Of a stretch of DNA of 64,000 nt, positions 17,125-26,825 are shown piece after piece. The stretch is from contig PBDA01000023.1 in the NCBI GenBank assembly GCA_002718345.1, positions 18,321 to 82,320 of the forward strand, written 5' to 3'. The stretch's first letter is position 1; the number at the start of each line of letters is the position of its first letter. The DNA comes from Rhodospirillaceae bacterium (GTDB taxonomy: Bacteria > Pseudomonadota > Gammaproteobacteria > Steroidobacterales > Rariloculaceae). The notes under the pieces were generated by a model. It was given only the letters and a program-made list of their open reading frames with translations, made no database searches and was not told the DNA's origin. The translations under genes and the position numbers were made by a program.

Positions 17125-18399
17125 GTGGGAAGGTATATTGTCCCGCTCAGTGATGCTGAGGCGGTTGAAATTGATCGCTTTGGTCCTAAAGCTGCTAATT
17201 TGGCGGCCTTAGGACAAGCTGGTCTTCCTATTGCTAATGGTTTTGCTCTAGATGCCTCCGCATACAAACTTCAGTTAAAAGCGCTGGGCTTGGAAGAAAC
17301 AGCGCATAAAGTTTTTAGTACAGAGGGTATGGATGCTAGGCGTAATGCACTTGAAATTAAGCTCGGCTTGCTAGATCAACCAATCACTGATGAACTCATA
17401 GAGCCTCTTATGGAAGCGTGGGAATCGATAATGTCGAATCCTGATAATCTTGGCGTCGTCAGATCTTCTGCATTGGTTGAGGATAGGTTTGGATCCAGTT
17501 TTGCCGGGCAATTTGAAAGCTTTCTTGGCCTTGAAAATAAAGAGGAGTATCTGACAGCAATACGATCATGTTGGTGTGCATTATGGGCAACCCGTGCGCT
17601 TCGCTATATGGCAACACATAACCTAGATCCAGCTGAAACCGGTATGGGACTCATTATCCAACCATTAGTTAATGCCAAGATTTCTGGTGGTGGGCTCAGT
17701 AAGACCTCAGAAGGTGACATGCTAATTAATGCAACCTTAGGGTTAGGATCTGCTATTGCCCAAGGTGAAGTAGTACCGGATCGGTATCGGCTCTCGCGCG
17801 AAGGCAAGGTATTAGAAATAGCTGCTGGCAGAAAATTCCAAGCAGTAGGCTGTACACATCACGGCACACAGACTGTCAGTAATAAAAAAGCTACTGAACC
17901 ATGTCTATCTGAAAACCAGATAAAAGAGCTTGGAGAATACCTACGCACAGCTGAATCTGTAGTTGACGGGCCAGCTGAAATCGAATGGTCATTAGATGAT
18001 GACGGATTTAAGTTGCTTCAAGCTAGGCCACTCCACATAGAAACTGAGCATGCGCCTGATCAGATTTGGGATCAACACCCACGACTAAGAGGTCACCCTG
18101 CGGGTGTTGGTTGGGGAACTGGTAAAGCTTGTGTAGTGAATTGTGAATGTGAGCTTAGTCGAGTTGGTCCTGGGGATGTCTTAATAACCAAGGTACCAGG
18201 ACCTGCGCTTGCTGGGATTCTGCCCCAGGTTTCTGCCGTAATAGCAGAGCTAGGTGGCAGTACATCTCATCTTGCTTCGCTTGCTAGAGAACGAGGTATT
18301 CCAATGGTTTTAGGCGTACTTGATGCCACATCTAATATTCCAGATGGTTCTATCGTTGCAGTAGATGGAGTCGCTGGAATCGTCCGCTGGAAACAATAA
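17125..18399 (+). CDS. Two-domain PEP-synthase-like protein (ATP-binding plus phosphohistidine domain)
   Basis: About 424 residues from a GTG at 17125, which has AAGGA seven bases upstream; the frame also allows TTG at 17104. The N-terminal PPDK/PEP synthase ATP-grasp domain is complete: RSSALVEDRFGSSFAGQFES, an ATLGLGSAIAQGEVVPDRY segment and EIEWSLDDDG...LQARPLH. The C-terminal swivelling domain has GGSTSHLASLARERGIP, whose His (about residue 382) is the phosphorylated one. The PEP/pyruvate barrel of full enzymes is missing, and no such barrel is encoded next door. By analogy with rifampin phosphotransferase it may pass phosphate from ATP to a non-pyruvate acceptor through a partner (inference). 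It follows the M24-like gene closely and precedes the dehydrogenase by 17 bp. Confidence 0.85.
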   Translation: MGRYIVPLSDAEAVEIDRFGPKAANLAALGQAGLPIANGFALDASAYKLQLKALGLEETAHKVFSTEGMDARRNALEIKLGLLDQPITDELIEPLMEAWESIMSNPDNLGVVRSSALVEDRFGSSFAGQFESFLGLENKEEYLTAIRSCWCALWATRALRYMATHNLDPAETGMGLIIQPLVNAKISGGGLSKTSEGDMLINATLGLGSAIAQGEVVPDRYRLSREGKVLEIAAGRKFQAVGCTHHGTQTVSNKKATEPCLSENQIKELGEYLRTAESVVDGPAEIEWSLDDDGFKLLQARPLHIETEHAPDQIWDQHPRLRGHPAGVGWGTGKACVVNCECELSRVGPGDVLITKVPGPALAGILPQVSAVIAELGGSTSHLASLARERGIPMVLGVLDATSNIPDGSIVAVDGVAGIVRWKQ

Positions 18400-18416
18400 C
18401 TCAGATAGGTATCTAA

Positions 18417-19406
18417 ATGTCAAAAGCTAAAGTTGTCCTCACCGATTATGTTTGGGAATCACTTGATATTGAGGAAGAAATTCTTGGAAGCATTGCTAAT
18501 ATCATTCCACTTCAGGTAACGGAGCCAGAAGCTTTTTTTCCTGAAGCAACAGACTGTGAAGCCTTACTAAATACCTATGGTGGCCCGATAACTGCAGATA
18601 CCATGGCACGAATGCCAAATTGCAAGATTATCGCCCGATATGGAATAGGCGTTGATACGATAGATTTAGACGCTGCAACTGAAGCAGGAATCATTGTTAC
18701 TAATAACCCTACATACTGTGTTGAAGAAGTAGCTGAACACACGTTAGCCATGCTTCTTACATGTGCTCGAAAAATTTCATTCTACGATCGCCTTGTACGC
18801 AATGGTGAATGGTCTGTGCCTCCAGGAAAGCCAATGTTTCGCTTAGCAGGCTCAACCATTGGCCTAATAGGCTTCGGTAATATTGCTCGACGTGTTGCAA
18901 AAGGCGCTTCTAGCTTAGATATGCAAGTTCTTTACTCTGACCCATTCGTTGAAGAAGGGCAGTTTGATGCTCCTGGGGAAAAAGTAGATTTCGATGACGT
19001 TCTAAAGAATTCGGATTACCTTTGTATTCATGCGCCGCTCACTTCCGAAACCCGTGGAATGATAGGAGCAGAAGAATTTTTACAAATGAAAAAAACAGCT
19101 TTTGTAATTAATTGCTCTCGTGGTCCAATTATTAATACCGAAGCATTGGTCAATGCACTCGACGACAGACAAATTGGTGGCTGCGCCTTGGATACAACTG
19201 ATCCAGAACCTCTACCAATAGATCATACGCTTCAGTCACGCGAAAATGTCATTATTAATCCTCATGTTGCCTGGTATAGCGAACAAGCAATGGAAGGACT
19301 GCAACGAGGTGCGCCTAGTGAGGTACGCCTCGCTCTTGAAGGAAAATGGCCAACTAACGTCGTTAATCAGGCTGTAAAAGAAAATAATCGTGCCGGCATT
19401 AAGTAG
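18417..19406 (+). CDS. D-2-hydroxyacid dehydrogenase (CtBP/SerA-like)
   Basis: A 329-residue NAD-dependent D-isomer-specific 2-hydroxyacid dehydrogenase. The Rossmann motif is GLIGFGNIARRV; the catalytic Arg is in NCSRGPIINTEAL, the Glu in DTTDPEPLP, and the His in NPHVAWYSE, which resembles the C-terminal-binding-protein subgroup. YGIGVDTIDL precedes the cofactor domain. It reduces 2-keto acids or oxidises D-2-hydroxy acids in the cytoplasm. It is last in the operon with the M24-like and PEP-synthase-like genes, suggesting that the pathway ends in or begins with a 2-hydroxy acid. A second distant relative lies at 58032-59099. Confidence 0.9.
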   Translation: MSKAKVVLTDYVWESLDIEEEILGSIANIIPLQVTEPEAFFPEATDCEALLNTYGGPITADTMARMPNCKIIARYGIGVDTIDLDAATEAGIIVTNNPTYCVEEVAEHTLAMLLTCARKISFYDRLVRNGEWSVPPGKPMFRLAGSTIGLIGFGNIARRVAKGASSLDMQVLYSDPFVEEGQFDAPGEKVDFDDVLKNSDYLCIHAPLTSETRGMIGAEEFLQMKKTAFVINCSRGPIINTEALVNALDDRQIGGCALDTTDPEPLPIDHTLQSRENVIINPHVAWYSEQAMEGLQRGAPSEVRLALEGKWPTNVVNQAVKENNRAGIK

Positions 19407-19444
19407 CACTTATAACCTACATTATTTCCTTATCTTATTCTTGG

Positions 19445-20632
19445 CTAAGGAGCCATTAGCTTAAAGAGATTACCATCACCACGACGTCCGTCCTCAAGGA
19501 CCCAGATGGCACCATCCGGACCTTGCTCAATATCTCTAATGCGACGACCCTCCACTTCAAGTCTTTCTACCTCTTGAGCTGATTCGCCGTCAAACTCTAC
19601 CCTAATGATTGCCTGTGAAGACAAGCCACCAATGAATGCATCACCATTCCATTCAGGGAATTCGCTACCGCTGTAGAACATCAGACTAGATGGAGATATT
19701 GCTGGAACCCAGTAAGCCGAAGGCACATCAAACTCAGGGTGTAAATCATGATCAGGAATTTCTAACCCATGATCCCTGATTGCTGCAGCAGTACGATAAG
19801 AAAGCGGATGATCAGGTATAGACTGAGTATCATAATGATCTCCATTTGACACAATTGGGTAACCAAAATTTGCGCCTCGTTCGATCATATTCAGTTCATC
19901 ACCATGTTTCGGGCCCATTTCTATATTCCACAACTGACCTTGTGCATCAAATGCAAGGCCCAAAGGATTACGGTGGCCTAAAGACCAAATCTCAGCTGAT
20001 ACGCCTCCACGGACATTGAATGGATTATCGTTTGGAACAGAGCCGTCCATATTTAATCTCACGACCTTTCCAATATTAGTACCTAAGTCCTGAGATGGAT
20101 CAAACTTCTGACGGTCACCAGAGCTAATCCATAAATAACCATCTGGGCCAAAAGCAATGCGATGTCCATAATGTCCCTGACCAGTGACTTTAGGTATCTG
20201 CCGCCATAGAACATCTACATTTGTCAGCTCACCGCCATTTCCGTTTAAATTGAGTTCCGCACTAGCAACAGCTGCTCCACTTGTATCGCCATCACCGGCC
20301 TCAACATAGCTTATGTACACGAGGTTATTTTCCTGGAAATCAGGATGCAGCACTACATCACCCATCCCACCTTGGCCACCATAGCTAACTTCTGGTAAAC
20401 CCGTGATTTCACCAATAGCTCCACTATCAGTATCCAACAATTTTATTGACCCCTCCCCCTCACTTATCATTAAGCGACCATCAGGCAGAAACTCTAAGGC
20501 CCATGGGATATCAAATTGCCCATGCCTAGTTGTTGTGAAATCCGAGTTCTGAGCATGAAGCGGTCCATTAGTTCCACTGCATGCAGCCAAAGTTAAAATC
20601 AAACAGCTTAGTATTTTTAGTTTTCCAGACAT
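19445..20632 (-). CDS. PQQ-dependent sugar (sorbosone/glucose-type) dehydrogenase lipoprotein
   Basis: A 395-residue secreted beta-propeller of the soluble glucose/sorbosone dehydrogenase family. A lipoprotein signal ends in LAAC (Cys18). Family segments: IPWALEFLPDGRLMISE, GGQGGMGDVVLHPDF, HYGHRIAFGPDGYLWISSGDR, GHRNPLGLAFDAQGQLWNIEMGPKHGDELN, and RIRDIEQGPDGAIWVLED. The His in the first GHR segments and the Arg of GHRNP are those used for PQQ and substrate. No PQQ biosynthesis genes are in the window. It lies 96 bp after tctC on the same strand and may belong to that operon, giving periplasmic oxidation of a sugar followed by uptake of the acid (inference). Confidence 0.87.
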   Translation of the reverse strand: MSGKLKILSCLILTLAACSGTNGPLHAQNSDFTTTRHGQFDIPWALEFLPDGRLMISEGEGSIKLLDTDSGAIGEITGLPEVSYGGQGGMGDVVLHPDFQENNLVYISYVEAGDGDTSGAAVASAELNLNGNGGELTNVDVLWRQIPKVTGQGHYGHRIAFGPDGYLWISSGDRQKFDPSQDLGTNIGKVVRLNMDGSVPNDNPFNVRGGVSAEIWSLGHRNPLGLAFDAQGQLWNIEMGPKHGDELNMIERGANFGYPIVSNGDHYDTQSIPDHPLSYRTAAAIRDHGLEIPDHDLHPEFDVPSAYWVPAISPSSLMFYSGSEFPEWNGDAFIGGLSSQAIIRVEFDGESAQEVERLEVEGRRIRDIEQGPDGAIWVLEDGRRGDGNLFKLMAP

Positions 20633-20728
20633 TTTTCACCTTCCAAACGGGCAAGTAGTAATCCGAGATTGTTAGTTTACAACCAATCTGCCTGTTTTCT
20701 AAATATTATGGCCCTTAACTTAGTAAAA

Positions 20729-21700
20729 TTACTCATTATTGAAGCTGTTAGCCAGCTCTCGATAATCACGAGATTGTTGTATTCGGATAGCCTCATAGGC
20801 TTTACCATCAAGATATTCAGTGTTCTCTCCTAATTGAGACATCATCTCTTGATAAGCTGTTTCCTGTTGCATTCTAGCAAATGCCTTACGCAGAATTATA
20901 ATTCTTTCCTCCGGAACGCCAATTGGCGCCATAACTACACGATGCATAAAACCCGTTGTTGGCGGGAGACCAATCTCCACAAAGGAAGGTACATGCGAAA
21001 TAAGTCTTTCACTACCAGCTGTTGCTAATATTTTGACTCGCCCAGCCTCTACATCCGCTGCTACTGTCGCAGGGAATGCCATAGACATATCTACATCCCC
21101 GGCTAGTAAAGCTGCCTTAGCTGGCCCTCCTCCTCGGTAGGGCACCATTCTCAATTGAAGATCTAAATTCTTCATCACTTGCAAAGCTGGCACAAAAAGA
21201 GCTACCCACAAACCACTATGAGACATAGCTACATTACCAGTTGATAACTGTGCATGAGATTCAAGATCAGTCCATGTTTCATAAACCCCATCAGCTCTCA
21301 CAATGATTGCAATTTCTCCGTAATTCACTCTTGCAATGGGGATTAGATCCTTATTTGTGTCATAGACATTGTTACGAAAGGTAAAACGATGTAGTTGATC
21401 CCTGTAATTATCAGTAAACAATAACGTATGCCCATCCGGTTCGGAGCGCACTGCCTCAAGCGTTCCTTTCTGTCCAGCTTGCCCGGGAACTAGCTTTATT
21501 AATATTGGCTGTCCAAGATAATCGTCTAGAAAACTAGTGAAAACTCGAGCATTTAAGTCATTAGACCCACCTGCAGCATACGGCACAATTAAAGTGATAG
21601 GTTTTGAGGGATAATTTTCTTGTGCTATCGAACTATTAATAAAAAAAACAAGCCCTAAAAAAAAATTTATAGAAATCCTAATAATCCACTTAGCGCTCAC
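20729..21700 (-). CDS. tctC: Tripartite tricarboxylate transporter binding protein (TTT-2)
   Basis: A 323-residue periplasmic TctC (Bug family) binding protein. The open frame reaches 21829, but the real start is the GTG at 21700: it has GGGGAG upstream and overlaps the tctA stop in a GTGA, and it opens a signal peptide (residues 1-24) directly before the mature ENYPSKPITLIVPYAAGG. Other family signatures are ARVFTSFLDDYLGQPILI and the FVEIGLPPTTGF region. It captures a carboxylate for the TctAB permease encoded upstream. Bug-family ligands range from citrate to aromatic acids; not predictable here. Confidence 0.92.
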   Translation of the reverse strand: MSAKWIIRISINFFLGLVFFINSSIAQENYPSKPITLIVPYAAGGSNDLNARVFTSFLDDYLGQPILIKLVPGQAGQKGTLEAVRSEPDGHTLLFTDNYRDQLHRFTFRNNVYDTNKDLIPIARVNYGEIAIIVRADGVYETWTDLESHAQLSTGNVAMSHSGLWVALFVPALQVMKNLDLQLRMVPYRGGGPAKAALLAGDVDMSMAFPATVAADVEAGRVKILATAGSERLISHVPSFVEIGLPPTTGFMHRVVMAPIGVPEERIIILRKAFARMQQETAYQEMMSQLGENTEYLDGKAYEAIRIQQSRDYRELANSFNNE

Positions 21701-23202
21701 GCCTGCTCCCCTGCGATAGCTTTTTGACGAAACCTGTTCATTCTTGCGCCTAAAGTAACTCCTATAATAGGTGTTGCTAGCACCACTGCTGTCATCCCTA
21801 AACGCTCTACAAAAATAAAACGAAGCCAATCATCACCAGCCAAAGCTAACGTTTGACCAAAGGTATATTCCAATTCACGACCAAGTATGAAACCCATAAC
21901 CATTGGCGCAACATCAAATTTCGCGCTTCGTGCCGCAATACCAATCAAACCGAAACCTATCAGCGTGACAATATCAAAAGGGTTGCTGCGCGCAAGATAA
22001 GTGCCTGCAAAAGCCAGCATAATAGTAACTGGAATTAAAAGTGAACGCTTTATGGTTACAACTTTTGCAAATAACGGAATTGTTAAATATCCAATGATCA
22101 AGAATAGAATATTTGCAAAAACCATCGCTATTAGAATTGCAAACACTATATCTCCATTTGTCTCCATAAGTGTTGGGCCCGGACGTAAACCTTGCATCAT
22201 AAAGGCACCAAGCAGCAATGCAGTTACTGCATCTCCAGGTATTCCTAAAGTTAGCAATGGAACCATAGTAGGGCCATTGACCGCATTGTTTGCGGCTTCT
22301 GCACCAGCCACACCGTCTAACTCACCTTTTCCAAAACGTTCTGGCGTATCTGATGAGTTTTTAGCAGCAATATATCCCATCATAGCGGCTATGGGCTGAC
22401 CAAGACCCGGAACCAGTCCGATACTTGTGCCTATTGCAGTAGAACGAAAAATAGTTCGGAGACTTCTTCGCAACTCAGAAAAATTTAAATGATCGCCGAC
22501 AAACTGAGCAATACGAGAATTGGTTTGATCACCCTCTTTAACAGCTTTAAATATTTCAGGCAAAGCAAACAGACCAATCAACATTGGGATCAAATGAAAC
22601 CCATCATATAGTTGGTTTGTACCAAAGGTATATCTGGCTGCGCCAGAAAAGGGATCCGCACCGATAAAACCGAATAAAACTCCCAGACAAAGCATCAACA
22701 GGCCTTTTATCACAGGGCCAGTTGAGGTAACAGAAATTATGACCAGACTTAAGAACATTACAGCCGCTATCTCCGGAGGACCAAAACCCAAAACTATTGC
22801 TGCAACAGGAATAATCATTACAAGGGTAAAGAGGTCACTAAAAAGATCTGAGATTGCTGAAGCATACAACCCCATTTCTAGCGCCTTCCTAGGCTGTCCT
22901 TTTTTAGTCAGTTCATGACCATCAAAGACTGTAGCGATTGATGCTCCTGTACCTGGCATGGAAATCAATATAGCTGGGACGCTTCCTCCATAAATACCTC
23001 CTTTATAAACGCCGATCAGAAACGGAATACCAATCAATGGATCGCCAACAAGAAAGGATATTGGCACTAGGACAGACATTCCCATGCTTGTTGTAAAACC
23101 AGGCAGTGATCCCATCAACATACCCAGTAATAACCCACCACTTATCCATATAAAGGTATCTATCCGAAGCGCTGCATCCAAGCCTGCTATAAGAGCTTCC
23201 AT
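21697..23202 (-). CDS. tctA: Tripartite tricarboxylate transporter large permease (TTT-2)
   Basis: A 501-residue TctA with about 11-12 membrane segments. GSLPGFTTSMGMSVL near residue 32-46, FLIGVYKGGIYGGSVPAILISMPG, GLVPGLGQPIAAMMGYIAAK and LTLGIPGDAVTALLLGAF are the family's conserved pieces. It ends in a GTGA overlap with tctC and begins 7 bp after tctB, so the three are translated together. It is a paralogue of the TctA at 13327-14835. Confidence 0.93.
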   Translation of the reverse strand: MEALIAGLDAALRIDTFIWISGGLLLGMLMGSLPGFTTSMGMSVLVPISFLVGDPLIGIPFLIGVYKGGIYGGSVPAILISMPGTGASIATVFDGHELTKKGQPRKALEMGLYASAISDLFSDLFTLVMIIPVAAIVLGFGPPEIAAVMFLSLVIISVTSTGPVIKGLLMLCLGVLFGFIGADPFSGAARYTFGTNQLYDGFHLIPMLIGLFALPEIFKAVKEGDQTNSRIAQFVGDHLNFSELRRSLRTIFRSTAIGTSIGLVPGLGQPIAAMMGYIAAKNSSDTPERFGKGELDGVAGAEAANNAVNGPTMVPLLTLGIPGDAVTALLLGAFMMQGLRPGPTLMETNGDIVFAILIAMVFANILFLIIGYLTIPLFAKVVTIKRSLLIPVTIMLAFAGTYLARSNPFDIVTLIGFGLIGIAARSAKFDVAPMVMGFILGRELEYTFGQTLALAGDDWLRFIFVERLGMTAVVLATPIIGVTLGARMNRFRQKAIAGEQA

Positions 23203-23209
23203 GGCTAAA

Positions 23210-23746
23210 CTAAAACGCTGGCAACAATCGAATTAATGGGGCAAGAAATTTTTGCACAATATCAACTTCAGGAAGTGCGGTACGAAGCACATGTGTTACC
23301 ACAATATAAAAACCTACGGGCATAAAAGCACTAATAACAATGATCTGAATCAGGTTTCTATTCCCAACTAAAAAAGCTGTACTCACCATCAAAAAAAACA
23401 TAGTGGTAATAAAACCTAGGGTGACTAAAAGCAATGCAGATGTAATTGTGATTACTAAAAATACACACTGCCTCCAAAGACCTTTAGAGATATTCATAAC
23501 ATTAATTAAACCCATTCGGGAACTTTCAATATTTTTTGAGCGGATTGCACTTAAAAGAAAAGAAAAAGAAACAATAACAGTACCCATTAATATCAGAATC
23601 GGAAAAACTCGAGAATTCATGGCAAGCAGATTGCTATCAAGGGGAATAGGTGGATCAACAATAAATTTGCCACTAAAAATCAAAGCGAGAACCGCCAAAA
23701 TAAAAACGACTAATGTAAATAGAAAATCTGCCTGACTTGGAAGCAC
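23210..23746 (-). CDS. tctB: Tripartite tricarboxylate transporter small permease (TTT-2)
   Basis: A 178-residue four-helix protein in the TctB position. Hydrophobic stretches fall at about 8-24, 45-66, 90-130 and 135-160. The start is a GTG at 23746 with GGGAGG five bases upstream; an overlapping ATG is out of frame. Sequence similarity to TctB-1 is slight, which is normal for this subunit. It is the first gene of the tctB-tctA-tctC unit, with the Gfo/Idh gene 31 bp upstream on the same strand probably in the same transcript. Confidence 0.82.
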   Translation of the reverse strand: MLPSQADFLFTLVVFILAVLALIFSGKFIVDPPIPLDSNLLAMNSRVFPILILMGTVIVSFSFLLSAIRSKNIESSRMGLINVMNISKGLWRQCVFLVITITSALLLVTLGFITTMFFLMVSTAFLVGNRNLIQIIVISAFMPVGFYIVVTHVLRTALPEVDIVQKFLAPLIRLLPAF

Positions 23747-23777
23747 ATCGCCTCCCTAATATCTGTTATTAAAAGTT

Positions 23778-24839
23778 TCAGGCAACGGCAACTTTACTTA
23801 AAGAAGGCTCGCTTAAAGGCAAGCTGACAGCTTCATTAAGTTCTGCGGAAATATCTGCAGCCATATAAATCTCCATTACCCTTCTAGCTTTTTCGGCTGA
23901 ACACATTTCAGGTCGGTCAAATGCTACTGCCTCAATCCAATGAACAGTTTCATTATGCATTGGGCCTGCAAAAACATGCCCTACCGGCTCTCCAGGCATA
24001 GTAGACATAGGCAACCTGATACCACTTTCCATTGAGTTAAAAATAACATCTCGGTGTGTGTCATCTATTACCAACATTCCAGTTGTACCGGTAAGTTCAA
24101 TCCATGTACCGGAATAATTTGGATGCCCCGGTGGCATCGTCCAGCCAGCTCCAATATTTAAAATAACGCCATTATCCATGGTAATCATTATCCACTGTGC
24201 ATCTTCAGAGCCTGTTATATCTTTCATCGCACCATAAACGGACTGGGAGTAAACCCTAACTGGTTTGGCTGGTTCCATTAGCCAAAGTACAAAATCAATA
24301 TCATGTGTTGCTTCCATCGCTGCTGGAGAAAGCTTAATTCTTCCACTAATTTTTTTGCCCAGACCTCTTGTAAGATGCCGACTAACCAACGCACAAACAG
24401 GGTCTCCAATAGTTTTTTCCATTAGACTTTTCTTGGCATATGCAAATTTATGATTAAAACGCTGAGAATAACCAATCGCAAACTTAAGATTTTTATCTTT
24501 TTGGATTTTAATTAGTTCATCTGCCTCATCCAAAGTTAAAGCCAAAGGTTTTTCTAAAAAAACATGCTTCCCTGCCAACAACGCTTCTTTTGCCATTGTG
24601 TAGTGAGTAGTCTCGGGCGTGGCTGAAATAATTATGGTGTCTAAGGAATCATTAGAGATGATTTCCTTATAATTAGTAGTAGCTGAAGTTGGATTGGTTT
24701 CAGACACCACTTCCTTGAGTCGATCAGGGTTAATCTCAGCAATATGTAACTCATCAACAAGCGCGCTCGCAGCGCAGGTATTTGCACGGATACCACCACA
24801 CCATCCAGTCCCAATTATTCCTACCTTAATTTGCTCCAT
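23778..24839 (-). CDS. Gfo/Idh/MocA-family oxidoreductase (with TctBAC-2)
   Basis: A 353-residue dehydrogenase with IIGTGWCGGIRANT as the nucleotide-binding loop, EKPLALTLDEAD with the catalytic Lys, and a YSQRFNHKF motif that parallels YTQRFRRRF of the protein at 12210-13334. Later HDIDFVLWLM and DDTHRDVIF segments are also shared between the two. Its stop lies 31 bp before tctB, so it heads a Gfo/Idh-tctB-tctA-tctC run. It likely oxidises the transported compound or a sugar-acid intermediate; substrate unknown. Confidence 0.9.
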   Translation of the reverse strand: MEQIKVGIIGTGWCGGIRANTCAASALVDELHIAEINPDRLKEVVSETNPTSATTNYKEIISNDSLDTIIISATPETTHYTMAKEALLAGKHVFLEKPLALTLDEADELIKIQKDKNLKFAIGYSQRFNHKFAYAKKSLMEKTIGDPVCALVSRHLTRGLGKKISGRIKLSPAAMEATHDIDFVLWLMEPAKPVRVYSQSVYGAMKDITGSEDAQWIMITMDNGVILNIGAGWTMPPGHPNYSGTWIELTGTTGMLVIDDTHRDVIFNSMESGIRLPMSTMPGEPVGHVFAGPMHNETVHWIEAVAFDRPEMCSAEKARRVMEIYMAADISAELNEAVSLPLSEPSLSKVAVA

Positions 24840-24957
24840 ACTAATATTCTCTTTTTAATCCTACTAAATAAACATACGCCAAAATAAAACAATAGTCTTC
24901 TCACAGCTTATTGTACGAGTTCGGCTAAATCGTAGCTAGAGAGCATAATGCATACTC

Positions 24958-26277
24958 TCAGAACATAAGGCTCGGAAGCCATGTTGCAAGAGATGGGAAA
25001 AATAGAATGAGTGAGGCTACCAGCAACATAAGTAACCAGAAAGGTATAGAGCCTTTAAATATTTCACCAAGTGTTACCGAAGAATCTGGTACTGAAGATT
25101 TAACAGTAAAAATCAATAAACCCATTGGCGGAGTTAGAAGACCTGCTTCAATAACAATAATTCCATAAATAGCAAATGCAATTGGATCAAATCCGGCTGA
25201 AATAGCGATTGGGGCAAAAATAGGAACAGTAAGCAAGATATCTGATATTGAATCAATTAATGCCCCTAGAAGTAACCAAACAAGCGTCATAATCAGAATA
25301 AGCCCGAAAGGTGTAAGTCCGGTACCAATGACTAACTCTTGAATTAAAGTTATACCCCCACTAACAGCTAGTAATCGTGCATACATTGATCCTGCAATCA
25401 ACAAAAACATGATCGGTGCTGTATATCGACCGGCATTGTAAATAGCCTCTTTAAACTCCTTACTGCGCATACCCTTAGCGTATCCCAAAACGATACTACC
25501 AAGAGCACCAAAACCAGCTGCTTCTGATGGCGTAAAAAAACCTGCCCAGATACCGCCAAGCACCAATATTATTAATGAAATAATGCCTAGACCACTGATA
25601 AGTTCAGTGCGCTGCATTACGTAACTTTTTCCAACATTCATACTATCCAGTGGCGGAGCAATTGAGGGGTTTATAAGTGCGGTTATGCTGCAATAAATAA
25701 CAAAAGAAAAACCAAGTAATAAACCTGGTATGACTCCTGCTATAAACAACGCTCCAACTGAACCCTCAGTCAGAATCGCCCAAACTATCAGCAAGACACT
25801 AGGCGGAATCAGCATTCCTAATGAACCACTACCAGCTATAACTCCTAATGCGTAAGATTTTTTGTAACTGAGTCGACGCATTTCTGGATAGGCGATGCGA
25901 CTGAAAGTTGCTGCCGATGCGATAGCCACACCAGATACAGCAGCAAAAGCAGCATTACCAATCACTGTAGCAGCCGCTAGACGACCGGGTAACTTATATA
26001 AAACCCGATCACAAAGTGTATATAGATCTTTAGCAGCCCCCGATCGGCTAATAACCTCACCCATGAGCATAAAAAGCGGAATAACTGCAAGCGTATGACT
26101 ACGAATCGAGTCATAAGCTGTGGAACCCAATATAGAAAGGGCAATATTTATATCGTCATAAGCCAGATAAACACCAATGACGCTAGCCACTCCCAACGAT
26201 ATTCCAATTGGCACACTCAAAAAAACAAGGATGAGAAGGATCACCAACGAATAAAATATAACCTCAGGACCTAACAT
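24958..26277 (-). CDS. dctM: TRAP transporter large permease (TRAP-2)
   Basis: A 439-residue DctM. Conserved blocks VIPLFMLMGEV, GVAIASAATFSRIAYPEM, GMLIPPSVLLIVWA and AGLLTPPMGLLIFTVK line up almost residue for residue with TRAP-1 DctM (4904-6253), showing a close paralogous pair. It is the last gene of dctP-Gfo/Idh-dctQ-dctM. A short hairpin-like GAGAG/CTCTC lies just after its stop, without a T-run. Confidence 0.93.
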   Translation of the reverse strand: MLGPEVIFYSLVILLILVFLSVPIGISLGVASVIGVYLAYDDINIALSILGSTAYDSIRSHTLAVIPLFMLMGEVISRSGAAKDLYTLCDRVLYKLPGRLAAATVIGNAAFAAVSGVAIASAATFSRIAYPEMRRLSYKKSYALGVIAGSGSLGMLIPPSVLLIVWAILTEGSVGALFIAGVIPGLLLGFSFVIYCSITALINPSIAPPLDSMNVGKSYVMQRTELISGLGIISLIILVLGGIWAGFFTPSEAAGFGALGSIVLGYAKGMRSKEFKEAIYNAGRYTAPIMFLLIAGSMYARLLAVSGGITLIQELVIGTGLTPFGLILIMTLVWLLLGALIDSISDILLTVPIFAPIAISAGFDPIAFAIYGIIVIEAGLLTPPMGLLIFTVKSSVPDSSVTLGEIFKGSIPFWLLMLLVASLILFFPSLATWLPSLMF

Positions 26278-26321
26278 GAAGACATGCTCACTTTCTTTGG
26301 ACCCTCAAAATTCTTTTGGCA

Positions 26322-26822
26322 TCAAGTAGCATCAGCACTTTCAATAAAAGACTCAATACGATCAGTCCAATCAAGGAAAATCACGTGCAAATAAACATAC
26401 GCCGCAAAAAGTGATGTAACAAAAACTAAAAACCTAACTGGATATGTTGGCACCCTAAGAGCCCCCTCACCCTCGTACTCGCTAACAGCTAAAGCTTCAA
26501 CTGCCGGGCCCCAAGAACTAAACGCTGTCCCTAGAAAAAAAAGCAACCCAAGAATGCTAGCAAATGTCCTGAGAACTCGTTTCATATTCTTACCAAAAAA
26601 ATCATACAGAATAGTGCTACGGATCATGCCACCACGATAAATGGCGAGTGGTAGCTGTAAAAACGTTATAGAAACAACAGAATTTTTGATAATTTCTGTA
26701 GCCCCTAAAAGAGGCTGACTAAAAAAATAACGCCCTAGAACATCTAAAAAAATAATCAAGCCAAGAACTAATACCCAGCACGCAGAAACAATATGAATTG
26801 TTTGAGCAATTCTTCCAGTCAT
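26322..26822 (-). CDS. dctQ: TRAP transporter small permease (TRAP-2)
   Basis: A 166-residue four-helix DctQ. Hydrophobic segments lie at about 12-32, 42-62, 82-105 and 128-150. It shares the loop EYEGEGALRVP with the TRAP-1 DctQ. The start ATG lies only three bases after the stop of the Gfo/Idh gene and dctM begins 44 bp downstream. It acts with DctM in the inner membrane. Confidence 0.9.
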   Translation of the reverse strand: MTGRIAQTIHIVSACWVLVLGLIIFLDVLGRYFFSQPLLGATEIIKNSVVSITFLQLPLAIYRGGMIRSTILYDFFGKNMKRVLRTFASILGLLFFLGTAFSSWGPAVEALAVSEYEGEGALRVPTYPVRFLVFVTSLFAAYVYLHVIFLDWTDRIESFIESADAT

Positions 26823-26825
26823 TGG

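Noticed and set aside
21701..21829. Extended N terminus for tctC
   Set aside because: It overlaps tctA codons; the GTG at 21700 with GGGGAG and GTGA overlap opens a proper signal peptide.
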